Shown here in pieces: positions 1 through 8,178 of a DNA stretch of 64,000 bases. The translations under genes were made by a program, and so were the position numbers. The DNA comes from Alcanivorax sp. GTDB taxonomy: Bacteria; Pseudomonadota; Gammaproteobacteria; Pseudomonadales; Alcanivoracaceae. The number at the start of each line of letters is the position of its first letter. Positions within the stretch are counted from its first letter, which is position 1. The notes under the pieces are model-generated. The model was not told the origin of the DNA. It saw only the letters and a list, made by a program, of their open reading frames with translations, and made no database searches. The stretch lies in contig CP051239.1 of assembly GCA_017794945.1 (NCBI GenBank), positions 558,001 to 622,000 of the forward strand. The letters run 5' to 3'.

Positions 1-734
1 GTATTGCGGATCATGGCGAACAGGCTGAGGTCCTGCTCCTCGCCGTCGATGGTCCAGTCCGCGTTGAAGATCTTGTGGCGGCAGTGCTCGGAATTGGCCT
101 GGGCGAACATCATCAGTTCCGCGTCCGAAGGGTTGCGCCCCAGGGCGGTGAACCGCTCCGCCAGATAGTCGATTTCATCCTCCGCCAGCGCCAGACCCAG
201 CTCGCCGTTGGCGCTGGCCAGCGCCTCGCGGCCGCCGCCAATCACGTCCACGCTGGTCAGCGGGCGCGGCCGGTGGTGGGTGAACAGCACCTCGGCGTCC
301 TCCAGCCGGTCGAGCACCGCTTCCACCATCCGGTCATGCAGCGCCGCCGCCAGCTCACCCCGGTCCGCCGGGCCGTTGAGCTTGAGCCGGTACTCGATGC
401 CGCGCTCCACCCGCGCCACCTTGGCGAGGCCGGCGTTGTGACAGATATCGGTGGCCTTGGACGACCACGGCGACACCGTGCCCGGGCGGGGCACCACCAC
501 GAAGGTCTCACTGCCGCCCTCTTCCACGGCCACGTCTTCCAGGCTGGGGCCGTATTCCAGCAGGCTGTCGAGCACCTGGCGCTCTCGCTCGCTCAACCCG
601 GTGGCGCCCTCCTCGGGGGAGAGTTCCACGAAGTGCACGAAGCGGGCGGACAGAGCCTCTGCCTGGGGCAGAGCTTCCAGCAGTTTTTCCTTTCTAAACG
701 CGGATAGGGCCGGGCTACCGGGGAGGATCAGCAT
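1..734 (-). CDS. purL: Phosphoribosylformylglycinamidine synthase, N-terminal part (cut by window edge)
   Basis: Reading the minus strand from an ATG at 734 gives an open frame of about 244 codons running off the left edge. It starts [18 protein letters not shown] and contains [10 protein letters not shown], then [17 protein letters not shown] near the edge. These are hallmark segments of the large single-chain PurL of Gammaproteobacteria (about 1300 residues), which makes FGAM from FGAR, glutamine and ATP in purine synthesis. Only the N-terminal PurS-like and linker part is present; the synthase and glutaminase domains lie outside the window. It is divergent from mltF, the arrangement commonly seen in Pseudomonas and relatives. 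Confidence 0.95.
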   Translation of the reverse strand, partial: MLILPGSPALSAFRKEKLLEALPQAEALSARFVHFVELSPEEGATGLSERERQVLDSLLEYGPSLEDVAVEEGGSETFVVVPRPGTVSPWSSKATDICHNAGLAKVARVERGIEYRLKLNGPADRGELAAALHDRMVEAVLDRLEDAEVLFTHHRPRPLTSVDVIGGGREALASANGELGLALAEDEIDYLAERFTALGRNPSDAELMMFAQANSEHCRHKIFNADWTIDGEEQDLSLFAMIRN

Positions 735-1059
735 GGGGTCGGCTTTTCCTTTACGTGCAGGGGGAGAAATAAGGATCGCAATGATAAGGGATGGCCGGCC
801 GAATTCCTATGCGCGCGCCGCAAGGGCCGAAAAGCCGTCCGCCGGCGGCGCCAGGGCCTGCGCCAAAAGTGCAAGCAAATATGATTGTTGGACAAAAATG
901 ATGGATTTTTAACCAGTTTCGATGGTAGATTCGCCGCGCACACGTGATGTAGGTCACAGCCGAACCCGGGGGCAAGCGCCCCGATCCATGGGGGAGGCGA
1001 TGGACGGCACGGGCCGTACCGACCTGTCTGGAGTACACCCAGCAGAGGTATCAACGGAT
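735..1059. other. Divergent purL/mltF intergenic region
   Basis: About 325 bases lie between the start of purL and the preferred start of mltF. An in-frame upward extension of mltF to 922 is open, but it encodes an arginine-rich stretch and would place 46 residues before the membrane anchor. I see no convincing gene or strong hairpin here. Promoters for both genes must lie in this stretch, but I cannot fix boxes with confidence. Confidence 0.4.
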
Positions 1060-2484
1060 ATGACAGTGCTACAACGGCTTCGCGGTTTCCTCCGCCCCGG
1101 CCGGCACCTGATCGCACCGCTCGCGCTGCTTGGCGCGGTCGGTCTGATGATGGCGATGCGCCCCACCCCCACCGCCCTGGAACGTGTCCAGGCGCGGGGC
1201 GAGCTGGTGGTGGCCACCCGTCCTTCGCTGACCACCGTCTACCGTGACCCCAACGGCCTCACCGGCATGGAATACGAGCTGGCGCGCGGCTTCGCCGAGC
1301 GCCTGGGCGTGGAATTGCGCCTGCTGGAGGTGGACAGCACCTCCGACCTTAAATACGCGGTGCGCCGCGGCAAGGCCGACCTGGCCGCGTCCGCCCTGCT
1401 GGCCGGCAACGACGGCGACCAGGCGTTGCGCTACAGCACCCCCTACCAGACCGTCGACACCCTGGTGATGTACCGCCTGGGTGACACGCGCCCCGCCGAA
1501 ATCACCGACCTGATCGGCAAAAAGGTGCTGGTGCGCGCCGGCAGCCGCCACGCGGACATGCTGGTGACGGCACAACTGGACCACCCGGAACTGAGCTTCG
1601 AACAGGTGGAAAACGCCACCGCCGAGCAGTTGCTGGCCCTGGTCGAGCAAGGCGACGGCGACTACGCCCTGATCAACTCCAACGCCTATGCGATCCACCG
1701 CTCCCTGTTCCCGGATTTGGCCTCCGGCTTCACCCTGAGCGTCGATCAGGGCCTGGCCTGGGCGTTCCGCGCCAACGACGATCGCAGCCTTTATCTGGCG
1801 GCGCAGCGTTTCCTGACCCAGGCCAAGGCGGACGGCACCACCACCCGGCTGGCGGACCGCTTCTACGGCCACGTTGATCAGTTCAACCTGTACGCGGCGC
1901 GCAGCTTTATCCGCCATATGGACGACCGCCTGCCCAGCTACACCGCCCAGTTCCAGGAAGCGTCCGTGGACGCCGGCTTCGACTGGCGCCTGCTGGCGGC
2001 GATGGCTTACCAGGAATCCCTGTGGGACGCCCAGGCGATCTCCCCCACCGGGGTCGAGGGCCTGATGATGCTCACCAACCGCACCGCGCGGGAAATGGGC
2101 GTCTCCGACCGCACCGACCCGGCCCAGAGCATCCGCGCCGGCGCCGCCTATCTGCGCAAGCTGCACGACCGGGTACCGGACCGCATCCAGGAACCGGACC
2201 GCACCTGGATGGCGCTGGCCGCCTACAATATGGGCATGGGCCACCTGGAAGACGCCCGCGTGCTCACCGAGCGCCAGGGCGACAACCCGGATCTGTGGCA
2301 GGACGTGAAAACCCGCCTCACCCTGCTCGACGACCCGGCCTACGTGAACCAGTTGCGCTACGGCGCCGCCCCCGGCGGCCAGGCGGCGGTGTACGTGCGG
2401 CACATTCGCCGCTACTACGACCTGCTGGTGTGGGCCAACAACTCCGACCGCCACCGCGCGAACATGGTCGCCCTCGCCGACTGA
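1060..2484 (+). CDS. mltF: Membrane-bound lytic murein transglycosylase F
   Basis: The 474-residue product has an N-terminal membrane segment (about residues 15-30), then a periplasmic solute-binding-protein-3 fold beginning ERVQARGELVVATRP (about 40-265). A C-terminal SLT domain (about 290-470) follows. The catalytic glutamate is E319 in AMAYQESLWDAQAISPTG, the conserved ES motif of family 1 transglycosylases, and AAYNMGMGH matches the later SLT motif. MltF cleaves glycan strands of peptidoglycan to 1,6-anhydromuropeptides at the outer membrane. I chose ATG 1060 because it places the hydrophobic anchor near the N-terminus; an upstream ATG at 922 is open. Its place beside purL fits the family's usual position. 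Confidence 0.93.
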   Translation: MTVLQRLRGFLRPGRHLIAPLALLGAVGLMMAMRPTPTALERVQARGELVVATRPSLTTVYRDPNGLTGMEYELARGFAERLGVELRLLEVDSTSDLKYAVRRGKADLAASALLAGNDGDQALRYSTPYQTVDTLVMYRLGDTRPAEITDLIGKKVLVRAGSRHADMLVTAQLDHPELSFEQVENATAEQLLALVEQGDGDYALINSNAYAIHRSLFPDLASGFTLSVDQGLAWAFRANDDRSLYLAAQRFLTQAKADGTTTRLADRFYGHVDQFNLYAARSFIRHMDDRLPSYTAQFQEASVDAGFDWRLLAAMAYQESLWDAQAISPTGVEGLMMLTNRTAREMGVSDRTDPAQSIRAGAAYLRKLHDRVPDRIQEPDRTWMALAAYNMGMGHLEDARVLTERQGDNPDLWQDVKTRLTLLDDPAYVNQLRYGAAPGGQAAVYVRHIRRYYDLLVWANNSDRHRANMVALAD

Positions 2485-2516
2485 TGCCAGTGTGCCCCCG
2501 GCGGGTCGGAACAGGC

Positions 2517-2607
2517 GTAGGTCGGATTAGCGCAGCGTAATCCGACAAAAACGCGTGAAAGACATCTCCCCATGTCGGGTTACGGCCTCTGGCCTAACCC
2601 GACCTAC
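2517..2607. repeat. Paired REP/BIME-like palindromes
   Basis: Two hairpins face each other. GTAGGTCGGATTAGCGCAG... at 2517 folds on itself (CGGATTAGCG/CGTAATCCG). A second unit near 2573-2607 (TGTCGGGTTACGG...CCTAACCCGACCTAC) is its degenerate inverted copy. The unit resembles widely dispersed REP-type extragenic palindromes. It lies between the convergent ends of mltF and tadA, where it could also terminate transcription, although no U-tract follows. Confidence 0.7.
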
Positions 2608-2622
2608 CCCGTAAGCAGCGCG

Positions 2623-3075
2623 TTAACGCCGCTGCCGGAAAAAGTCGCGCAGCAATTGCGCGGCTTCCTCAGCGCATACCCCACCGGTCACCTCAATGCG
2701 GTGGTTGTAGAACCCCCGCTCAGGCAACCCCAACTGACTCTCGCAGACGCCCGCCCGGGGCTCCCGGGCACCGTACACCAGCCGCGCGATGCGGGCGTGC
2801 ATCAAGGCGCCAAAGCACATGGTGCAAGGCTCGATGGTGACGTACAGGGTGGCGCCGGACAGCCGGTAATTGCCCGCCCGGGCGGCGGCGTCACGCAGGG
2901 CGTTCACTTCCGCGTGGCCGGTGGGATCATGGGCGATGATCGGCCGGTTCCAGCCCTCGCCGATTACCTCGCCGTCGCGCACCACCACCGCGCCCACCGG
3001 CACCTCCCCTTCTCCGGCGGCGCTTTCCGCCAGCGCCAGCGCCCGGGCCATCCACATTTCATCGTCTTGCGCCAT
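2623..3075 (-). CDS. tadA: tRNA-specific adenosine-34 deaminase
   Basis: The 150-residue product is a full-length TadA-type cytidine/deoxycytidylate deaminase fold. Zinc ligands and the proton shuttle are visible as H54 and E56 in HAEVNALRDAA and C84 and C87 in EPCTMCFGALMHARI. TadA deaminates A34 to inosine in the anticodon of tRNA-Arg(ACG) and is usually essential. It starts MAQDDEMWMARALALAE, the usual N-terminal helix. It is convergent with mltF and separated from it by a REP pair. Confidence 0.95.
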   Translation of the reverse strand: MAQDDEMWMARALALAESAAGEGEVPVGAVVVRDGEVIGEGWNRPIIAHDPTGHAEVNALRDAAARAGNYRLSGATLYVTIEPCTMCFGALMHARIARLVYGAREPRAGVCESQLGLPERGFYNHRIEVTGGVCAEEAAQLLRDFFRQRR

Positions 3076-3167
3076 TACCGGCTTCTCCGTCTATCGTCGC
3101 CGACATGGTACGGTTCCTGGTCGCCACCCGGAAGCGGCAAGCCTCGCAAGTATGACGGGCAAGGCTA

Positions 3168-3327
3168 TTGTGGGAGCGGGCCCCGCCCGCGAAAGGGTGG
3201 CACTAGCCACCCGGCGGGATTCCAGAGGCCTGCTTGCTCGCTCTAGCAATGTCTCTGGAATCCTGCGGGGCAACCTTTGCCGGCAAGCGTTGCTTGCCTT
3301 TCGCGGGCAGGGCCCGCTCCCACAAGG
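3168..3327. repeat. Long compound REP inverted repeat (GTGGGAGCGGGCC family)
   Basis: The outer arms TTGTGGGAGCGGGCCC and GGGCCCGCTCCCACAA close a region of about 158 bp. CGCGAAAGG and CCTTTCGCG sit just inside. A nested stem GGGATTCCAGAG / CTCTGGAATCC lies at the centre. The right arm (3280-3327) is nearly identical to 5070-5117. Intergenic, between tadA and purT. It belongs to the Pseudomonas-style GTGGGAGCGGGC REP class. Confidence 0.85.
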
Positions 3328-3404
3328 CCCTCCGTAGCGGCTACAATCATGCCTCGACGCGCCCGAGGGCGATGCAATGATTTTCAAGGAAAGGAGCCGC
3401 CACC

Positions 3405-4586
3405 ATGACCACTCTGGGCACCCCCAATGCACCCGGCGCCACCCGCGTGCTGCTGCTCGGTTCCGGTGAACTGGGCAAGGAGGTCAGCATCGAACTGATG
3501 CGGCTGGGTTGTGAAGTGATCGCCGTGGACCGCTACGCCAACGCGCCGGCCATGCAGGTGGCCCATCGGAGCCATGTCATCGACATGCTCGACGGCGCCG
3601 CGATTCGCGCCGTGGTGGAACAGGAGCGGCCGCATTTTATCGTGCCGGAGATCGAGGCGATCGCCACCGACGAGCTGCTCAAGCTGGAGCAGGAAGGGGT
3701 CACGGTGGTGCCCACCGCCCGCGCCGCCCGCCTGACCATGAACCGGGAAGGCATCCGCCGGCTGGCGGCGGAAGAGCTGGGCCTGAACACCTCCCCGTAT
3801 CGTTTCGCCGGCACCCGCGAGGAGTACCTGGCGGCGGTGCGCGAAGTGGGCCTGCCCTGCGTGGTGAAACCGGTGATGTCGTCCTCCGGCAAGGGCCAGA
3901 GCCTGGTCAAACAGGAGCACGACATCGACGCCGCCTGGGACTATGCGCAGTCCGGCGGCCGCGCCGGCCAGGGCCGGGTGATCGTGGAAGGGTTCGTGGA
4001 TTTCGAATACGAGATCACCCTGCTGACCGTGCGCCACCGAGACGGCACCTCGTTCTGCGCGCCCATCGGCCACCGCCAGGAAGACGGTGATTACCGCGAG
4101 TCCTGGCAGCCGCAGCCGATGAACGACGCCGCCCTGGTGGAGGCGGAACGCCAGGCCAAAGCGGTCACCGACGCCCTGGGCGGGCGCGGCCTGTTCGGGG
4201 TGGAGTTCTTCGTCAAAGGCGATCAGGTGTGGTTCAGTGAGGTGTCACCGCGCCCCCACGATACCGGCCTGGTGACGCTGATGTCCCAGGACCTGTCGGA
4301 ATTCGCGCTGCACGCCCGCGCCATCCTTGGGCTGCCGGTACCGCTGATTGAACAGCGCGGCCCGTCCGCGTCGTCGGTGCTGCTGGTGAAAGGCGAGTCC
4401 ACCGACATGCGCTACGGCAATCTGGATCAAGCCCTGGCGCAACCGGATACCGATCTGCGCCTGTTTGGTAAACCGGCGGTGAGCGGCAGCCGCCGCCTGG
4501 GCGTCGCCGTGGCCCGCGCCGACAGCGTGGAACGCGCCCGCGTAAAAGCGAACAAAGTGATTGCCGCCATCAAGGTGGAGCTATAA
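3405..4586 (+). CDS. purT: Formate-dependent phosphoribosylglycinamide formyltransferase
   Basis: The 393-residue product matches the usual PurT length. The N-terminal nucleotide-binding part reads [29 protein letters not shown], given here in abbreviated sense as [15 protein letters not shown]. The ATP-grasp domain carries [15 protein letters not shown] and the metal-binding [20 protein letters not shown] region (about 265-285). PurT makes formyl-GAR from GAR, formate and ATP, an alternative to PurN in purine synthesis. ATG 3405 is preceded by an AAGGAG ribosome site 8-9 bases upstream. The flanking REP elements suggest it is transcribed alone. Confidence 0.96.
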   Translation: MTTLGTPNAPGATRVLLLGSGELGKEVSIELMRLGCEVIAVDRYANAPAMQVAHRSHVIDMLDGAAIRAVVEQERPHFIVPEIEAIATDELLKLEQEGVTVVPTARAARLTMNREGIRRLAAEELGLNTSPYRFAGTREEYLAAVREVGLPCVVKPVMSSSGKGQSLVKQEHDIDAAWDYAQSGGRAGQGRVIVEGFVDFEYEITLLTVRHRDGTSFCAPIGHRQEDGDYRESWQPQPMNDAALVEAERQAKAVTDALGGRGLFGVEFFVKGDQVWFSEVSPRPHDTGLVTLMSQDLSEFALHARAILGLPVPLIEQRGPSASSVLLVKGESTDMRYGNLDQALAQPDTDLRLFGKPAVSGSRRLGVAVARADSVERARVKANKVIAAIKVEL

Positions 4587-4623
4587 CGGTACGGCGTTTT
4601 CAATTCAAACGGAGAGGTCTTTC

Positions 4624-5025
4624 ATGTATCAGGATACACACAGCAAGGTGATCGGTTATCTGCTCTGGATCTTCGGCTTCATGGGCGCCCACCGTTTCTA
4701 CTACGGGCGCCAGATCACCGGCACCATCTGGTTCTTCACCCTGGGGCTGTTTTTTATCGGCTGGATCATCGATCTGTTTCTGATTCCCGGCATGGATGAG
4801 TCCGCGGACATTCGCTACCGCTCAGGCCCCACCGACTACAACATCACCTGGATCCTGCTGACCTTTTTAGGAATATTCGGCCTGCATCGCTTCTACATGG
4901 GGAAATGGATCACCGGCATCATCTACCTGCTGACGGTGGGTCTGTTCGGGTTGGGGATTCTCTATGACTACTGGACCCTGAACGGGCAAATCAGCAGCAA
5001 GAATATGATGCACGGGTCGCTTTAA
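4624..5025 (+). CDS. Double TM2-domain membrane protein
   Basis: The 133-residue product contains two copies of the TM2 module. The first is [19 protein letters not shown] followed by a second helix; the second is [18 protein letters not shown] with [15 protein letters not shown]. Each copy has two membrane helices joined by the G-x-HRFY-x-G turn. TM2 proteins occur singly and in pairs in bacteria, and no biochemical role is settled. ATG 4624 follows GGAGAG at a good distance. It lies 37 bases after purT on the same strand, so it may be cotranscribed. Confidence 0.88.
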   Translation: MYQDTHSKVIGYLLWIFGFMGAHRFYYGRQITGTIWFFTLGLFFIGWIIDLFLIPGMDESADIRYRSGPTDYNITWILLTFLGIFGLHRFYMGKWITGIIYLLTVGLFGLGILYDYWTLNGQISSKNMMHGSL

Positions 5026-5034
5026 AGACGGCGC

Positions 5035-5117
5035 CGGCCGGCGGGATTCCACCCATCTCTGGTATCCCGCCGGCAAGCTTTGCTTGCCTTTCGCGGGCGA
5101 GGCCCGCTCCCACAAGG
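5035..5117. repeat. REP element sharing a 48-bp unit with 3280-3327
   Basis: Left stem GCCGGCGGGAT...ATCCCGCCGGC is followed by CGGCAAGCTTTGCTTGCC, TTTCGCGGGC and GGCCCGCTCCCACAA. The last 48 bases match 3280-3327 with few differences. It lies between the convergent TM2 gene and doxX and may act as a bidirectional terminator. Confidence 0.8.
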
Positions 5118-5125
5118 TCTTTCTC

Positions 5126-5509
5126 TCAGTTCTTCATCGCGTATTTGCCGGAGCCCAAGAAGAACAGGGCCACCGCGTTGAACAGGTAGAACGCCTGCAG
5201 CTCGATCGCCCAGCCGCCGGTTTTGCTGAGTGCGAACAGTTCGTTCATGTGCGCCATCAGCAGCGCCACCAGCATGTTGCCCACGATCAATACCGCGCCG
5301 ATCCGGGTGTAATAGCCGATGATGATCATCACCGGGGCAATCACTTCACCGATAAACACCCCATAGGCCAGAAAGCCCGGCAGCCCATAACCCTGCAACG
5401 AACCGGAAATCCAGCCCACGCCATTTTCCAGTTTGGCGATGCCGTGCAACAACAACAGCAGCCCCAGGGTCAGGCGCAGAATCAGTTTGCCCAGATCAGC
5501 GTTTTGCAT
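5126..5509 (-). CDS. DoxX-family membrane protein
   Basis: The 127-residue product has four predicted membrane helices and begins MQNADLGKLILRLTLGLLLLLHGIAKL, of which LRLTLGLLLLLHGIAKL is the classic DoxX first helix. Later GEVIAPVMIIIGYYTRIGA and NMLVALLMAHMNE also match the family. DoxX proteins are small inner-membrane proteins linked to thiol or oxidative stress, but their reaction is not established. ATG 5509 has a GAGAGGAAGG ribosome site. It is transcribed away from the TetR gene at 5730, which makes that regulator its likely controller. Confidence 0.9.
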   Translation of the reverse strand: MQNADLGKLILRLTLGLLLLLHGIAKLENGVGWISGSLQGYGLPGFLAYGVFIGEVIAPVMIIIGYYTRIGAVLIVGNMLVALLMAHMNELFALSKTGGWAIELQAFYLFNAVALFFLGSGKYAMKN

Positions 5510-5658
5510 AGTCCTTCCTCTCGTTTAGACGTGACCGTTATTGCCGCCTATTGAACGGTGTTGCCGGGAAAAAGAAAAGCAGCCGACCCACACTTTCGCT
5601 ATTCATGCACAGTCGGCCCTCGGCGCGCTGGCGAATTTTCTTGATGCCGCGTATTTAC

Positions 5659-5697
5659 ATGATGATCATCATCATTATATAAATGACAACCATCATC
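5659..5697. promoter_or_regulatory. Candidate TetR operator in the doxX/TetR divergent region
   Basis: A perfect 14-bp palindrome, ATGATGATCATCAT (5659-5672), is followed by an AT-rich ATTATATAAATG and a further degenerate half-site CCATCATC at 5690-5697. It sits 30-70 bases before the TetR start, in a locally AT-rich stretch typical of overlapping divergent promoters. The function is inferred from position and symmetry. Confidence 0.5.
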
Positions 5698-5729
5698 CAA
5701 AAGCGAGCGCCAAGCGTAAGAGGTCCAGC

Positions 5730-6302
5730 ATGAGAGTCAGCAAGGAACAGGCCGCCGCCAACCGTGAACAGATCGTCCACCAGGCCGCCCGTTTGTTTCG
5801 CGAACGCGGCTTTGACGGCATCGGCGTGGCCGAACTGATGAAAAACGCCGGCCTGACCCACGGCGGCTTCTACGGCCATTTCGACTCCAAGGAACAGCTG
5901 ATGGCGGAAGCCTGCGAATACGCCATCGGCGTCACCGGGCGGCGCTGGCGACGGCTGGTCAGCGACAGCGACGGACCGTCCATGGACACCCTGGCCCGCC
6001 GCTACCTGTCCAAGCGCCACCGTGACGCCCCCGGCGACGGCTGCGTGCTGGCCGCCCTGGCCGGCGACGCCGCACGGCAGAGCCCGCCGGTGCGCGCCGC
6101 CTTCACCGGCAGCGTGAAGCGCTTTATCGATCTGCTCGGCAGCGCCCTGCCCACCCGCAACAAAGCCGCCCGCCGCCAAAAAGCAGTAGCCGCCTGTGCC
6201 GCCATGGTGGGCGCGCTGGTGCTGTCCCGGGCGGTGGACGACGCGGCGCTTTCCGAAGAATTCCTCGACGCCGTGGCCGCCCAGCTGCCCGGCACGCACT
6301 GA
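5730..6302 (+). CDS. TetR/AcrR-family transcriptional regulator
   Basis: The 190-residue product has an N-terminal TetR helix-turn-helix at about residues 10-57: ANREQIVHQAARLFRERGF, then VAELMKNAGLTHGGFYGHF, the recognition-helix signature. The C-terminal ligand domain is divergent. An upstream in-frame extension to 5541 exists, but ATG 5730 follows AGAGGTCC and gives the standard N-terminus. It is divergent from doxX and lies 35 bases before the thioesterase gene, so it probably heads the TetR-thioesterase-MATE-thiolase operon and controls both directions. Confidence 0.9.
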   Translation: MRVSKEQAAANREQIVHQAARLFRERGFDGIGVAELMKNAGLTHGGFYGHFDSKEQLMAEACEYAIGVTGRRWRRLVSDSDGPSMDTLARRYLSKRHRDAPGDGCVLAALAGDAARQSPPVRAAFTGSVKRFIDLLGSALPTRNKAARRQKAVAACAAMVGALVLSRAVDDAALSEEFLDAVAAQLPGTH

Positions 6303-6337
6303 CCCCGGATTTTTAACTCAAGCATTGGAGTACAACC

Positions 6338-6772
6338 ATGAGCGACGCCGCACTGAACGGCCTGGAAACCCTGCAAATGCTAATGCGGGAAAAACGCAAC
6401 CCGGCCATCGGCGACACCCTGGACTTCACCCTGGTGGAAGTGGAAAAAGGCCGTGCCGTGTTCGAGGGCACCCCCTCGGAGAAAGTCTATAACCCGATCG
6501 GCTCCGTCCATGGTGGCTACGCCGCCGCGCTGCTGGATTCCGCCTGCGGCTGCGCGGTGCACGCCAGCCTGGAGGCCGACCAGGCCTACACCACGGCGGA
6601 ACTGAAAGTGGCCTATCACCGGGGCATGACCAAGGACACCGGCCCGGTCCGCGCCGAAGGTACGGTGATCACCCTGGGCCGCCGTCTCGGCTTCGCCGAA
6701 GCGCGCCTCACCGACCGCAACGGCAAACTCTACGCCAGTGCCACCTCCACCCTGCTGATCATGCAGCGGTGA
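6338..6772 (+). CDS. PaaI-family hotdog thioesterase
   Basis: The 144-residue hotdog-fold protein carries the PaaI signature NPIGSVHGGYAAALLDSACG (about residues 50-69), with HGG in the oxyanion region and an acidic residue on the following helix. Families with this motif hydrolyse acyl- or aryl-CoA thioesters. It overlaps the MATE gene by 4 bases (GTGA), which indicates translational coupling. With the thiolase two genes later, a role in CoA-thioester turnover is likely. The substrate cannot be read from sequence. Confidence 0.88.
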   Translation: MSDAALNGLETLQMLMREKRNPAIGDTLDFTLVEVEKGRAVFEGTPSEKVYNPIGSVHGGYAAALLDSACGCAVHASLEADQAYTTAELKVAYHRGMTKDTGPVRAEGTVITLGRRLGFAEARLTDRNGKLYASATSTLLIMQR

Positions 6773-8178
6773 CCGCCGTGAACCAGGCCGCCACCCTGAG
6801 CCCGCCCCGCGCCCTGCCGAACGCGCGCACCCGCATGATTCTGGAAGCGCCGGTGCTGCCCACCCTGCTGGCCCTGGCGGCCCCCAACCTGGTGGTGATG
6901 CTGGCTCAGGCCCTCGCCAATTTTCTGGAAAGTTACTACGTCGGCCTGCTGGGCGTGGACGCCCTGGCCGGCGCCGCCCTGGTATTTCCGCTGGTAATGC
7001 TGATGATGATGATGTCCGCCGGCGGTATCGGCGGTGGCATCTCCTCGGCGGTGGCCCGCTCCCTGGGCGCCGGCGACCAGGACAAGGCCGATGCCCTGGC
7101 CCTGCACGCGGTGGTGATCGTCGTCGCCTTCGGCCTTATCTGCTCGGTGATCGTGATCGGCTTCGCCGGCCCCCTCTACGGTGCGCTGGGCGGACAGGGC
7201 GCGGCCCTGGACGCGGCGGTGGCCTATTCCAACGCGCTGTTCTGTGGCGTGGTGTTTTTGTGGCTGATGAACGGCCTGTCGGCGGTGCTGCGCGGCGCCG
7301 GCAACATGCGCCTGCCGGCCATGGTGATGGTGGGCGGTGTGCCCCTGCTGCTGGTGCTCTCGCCGCTGCTGATCTTCGGTTACGGCCCGCTGCCGGCGCT
7401 GGGCATCACCGGCGCCGGTCTGGCGCTGGCCAGCTATTACCTGATCGCCACGGTGATTCTGGCGGCCACACTGATCCGTGGGCGCGGCGGCGTGCGGCTG
7501 AGTTTGCACCACCCTCTGCGGCGCGCCCTGTTCGGCGAAATTCTCGGCGTGGGGCTGTGGTCCTCGCTAAACACCGTGCTCTCCAACCTGTGCGTGGTGG
7601 TGGCCACCTTCTTCGTGGCGCGGACCAGCATGGAAGCCCTGGCCGGGTTCGGTCTGGGCATCCGCATTGAGTATCTGCAGATCCCCATCGTGTTCGGCTT
7701 CGGCACCGCCCTGGTGGCCATGGTCGGCATGAACCTGGGCGCCGGCCAGTTCCAGCGCGCCCGGCGCATCGCCTGGACCGGCGCGGCGGTGGCGGCGATC
7801 ACCACCGAAACCGTGGGTCTGGCGGCGGCACTGTTCCCACAGGCCTGGCTGGGCCTGTTCACCGATGATCCGGAGGCCATCGCCACCGGCGCCCTGTACC
7901 TGCGCATCGTCGCCCCCGCTTATGCCTTTCTGGGCGTCGGTCTGGCGCTGTATTTCGCCTCCCAGGGCGCCGGGCGCATGGGCTGGCCACTGCTCGCCAG
8001 CGTCGCGCGGCTGACGGTGCTGACCCTCGGCTGCGCCCTGCTGGCCTGGTGGCTGCCGGGCAACCTGGCCGCGCTGTGCGCGGTGATGGTGGCCGCCCTG
8101 GTGGCGATGGCGTTGTTCAACGGTCTGCCCTGGCTGCGACAGGCACCGGGCGGGCCCAACACAGGAGACACACCATGA
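6769..8178 (+). CDS. MATE-family efflux transporter
   Basis: The 469-residue product has about 12 membrane helices in two MatE halves. It begins with the typical PVLPTLLALAAPNLVVMLAQ helix, and the second half opens near LGVGLWSSLNTVLSNLCVV. MATE proteins export cationic drugs or metabolites using a sodium or proton gradient. The GTG start at 6769 overlaps the thioesterase stop; a GTG three codons later is also possible. Its stop overlaps the thiolase ATG (ATGA). Export of an operon-related metabolite or toxin is an inference from the TetR-led operon. Confidence 0.9.
   Translation: MTAVNQAATLSPPRALPNARTRMILEAPVLPTLLALAAPNLVVMLAQALANFLESYYVGLLGVDALAGAALVFPLVMLMMMMSAGGIGGGISSAVARSLGAGDQDKADALALHAVVIVVAFGLICSVIVIGFAGPLYGALGGQGAALDAAVAYSNALFCGVVFLWLMNGLSAVLRGAGNMRLPAMVMVGGVPLLLVLSPLLIFGYGPLPALGITGAGLALASYYLIATVILAATLIRGRGGVRLSLHHPLRRALFGEILGVGLWSSLNTVLSNLCVVVATFFVARTSMEALAGFGLGIRIEYLQIPIVFGFGTALVAMVGMNLGAGQFQRARRIAWTGAAVAAITTETVGLAAALFPQAWLGLFTDDPEAIATGALYLRIVAPAYAFLGVGLALYFASQGAGRMGWPLLASVARLTVLTLGCALLAWWLPGNLAALCAVMVAALVAMALFNGLPWLRQAPGGPNTGDTP

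Noticed and set aside
1069..2454. A long open frame on the minus strand inside mltF
   Set aside because: It is a shadow frame caused by GC-rich codon usage; the plus strand encodes a clear MltF with all motifs.
3168..5117. CRISPR array
   Set aside because: The repeats are few, inverted and unevenly spaced, with no spacer pattern and no cas genes.
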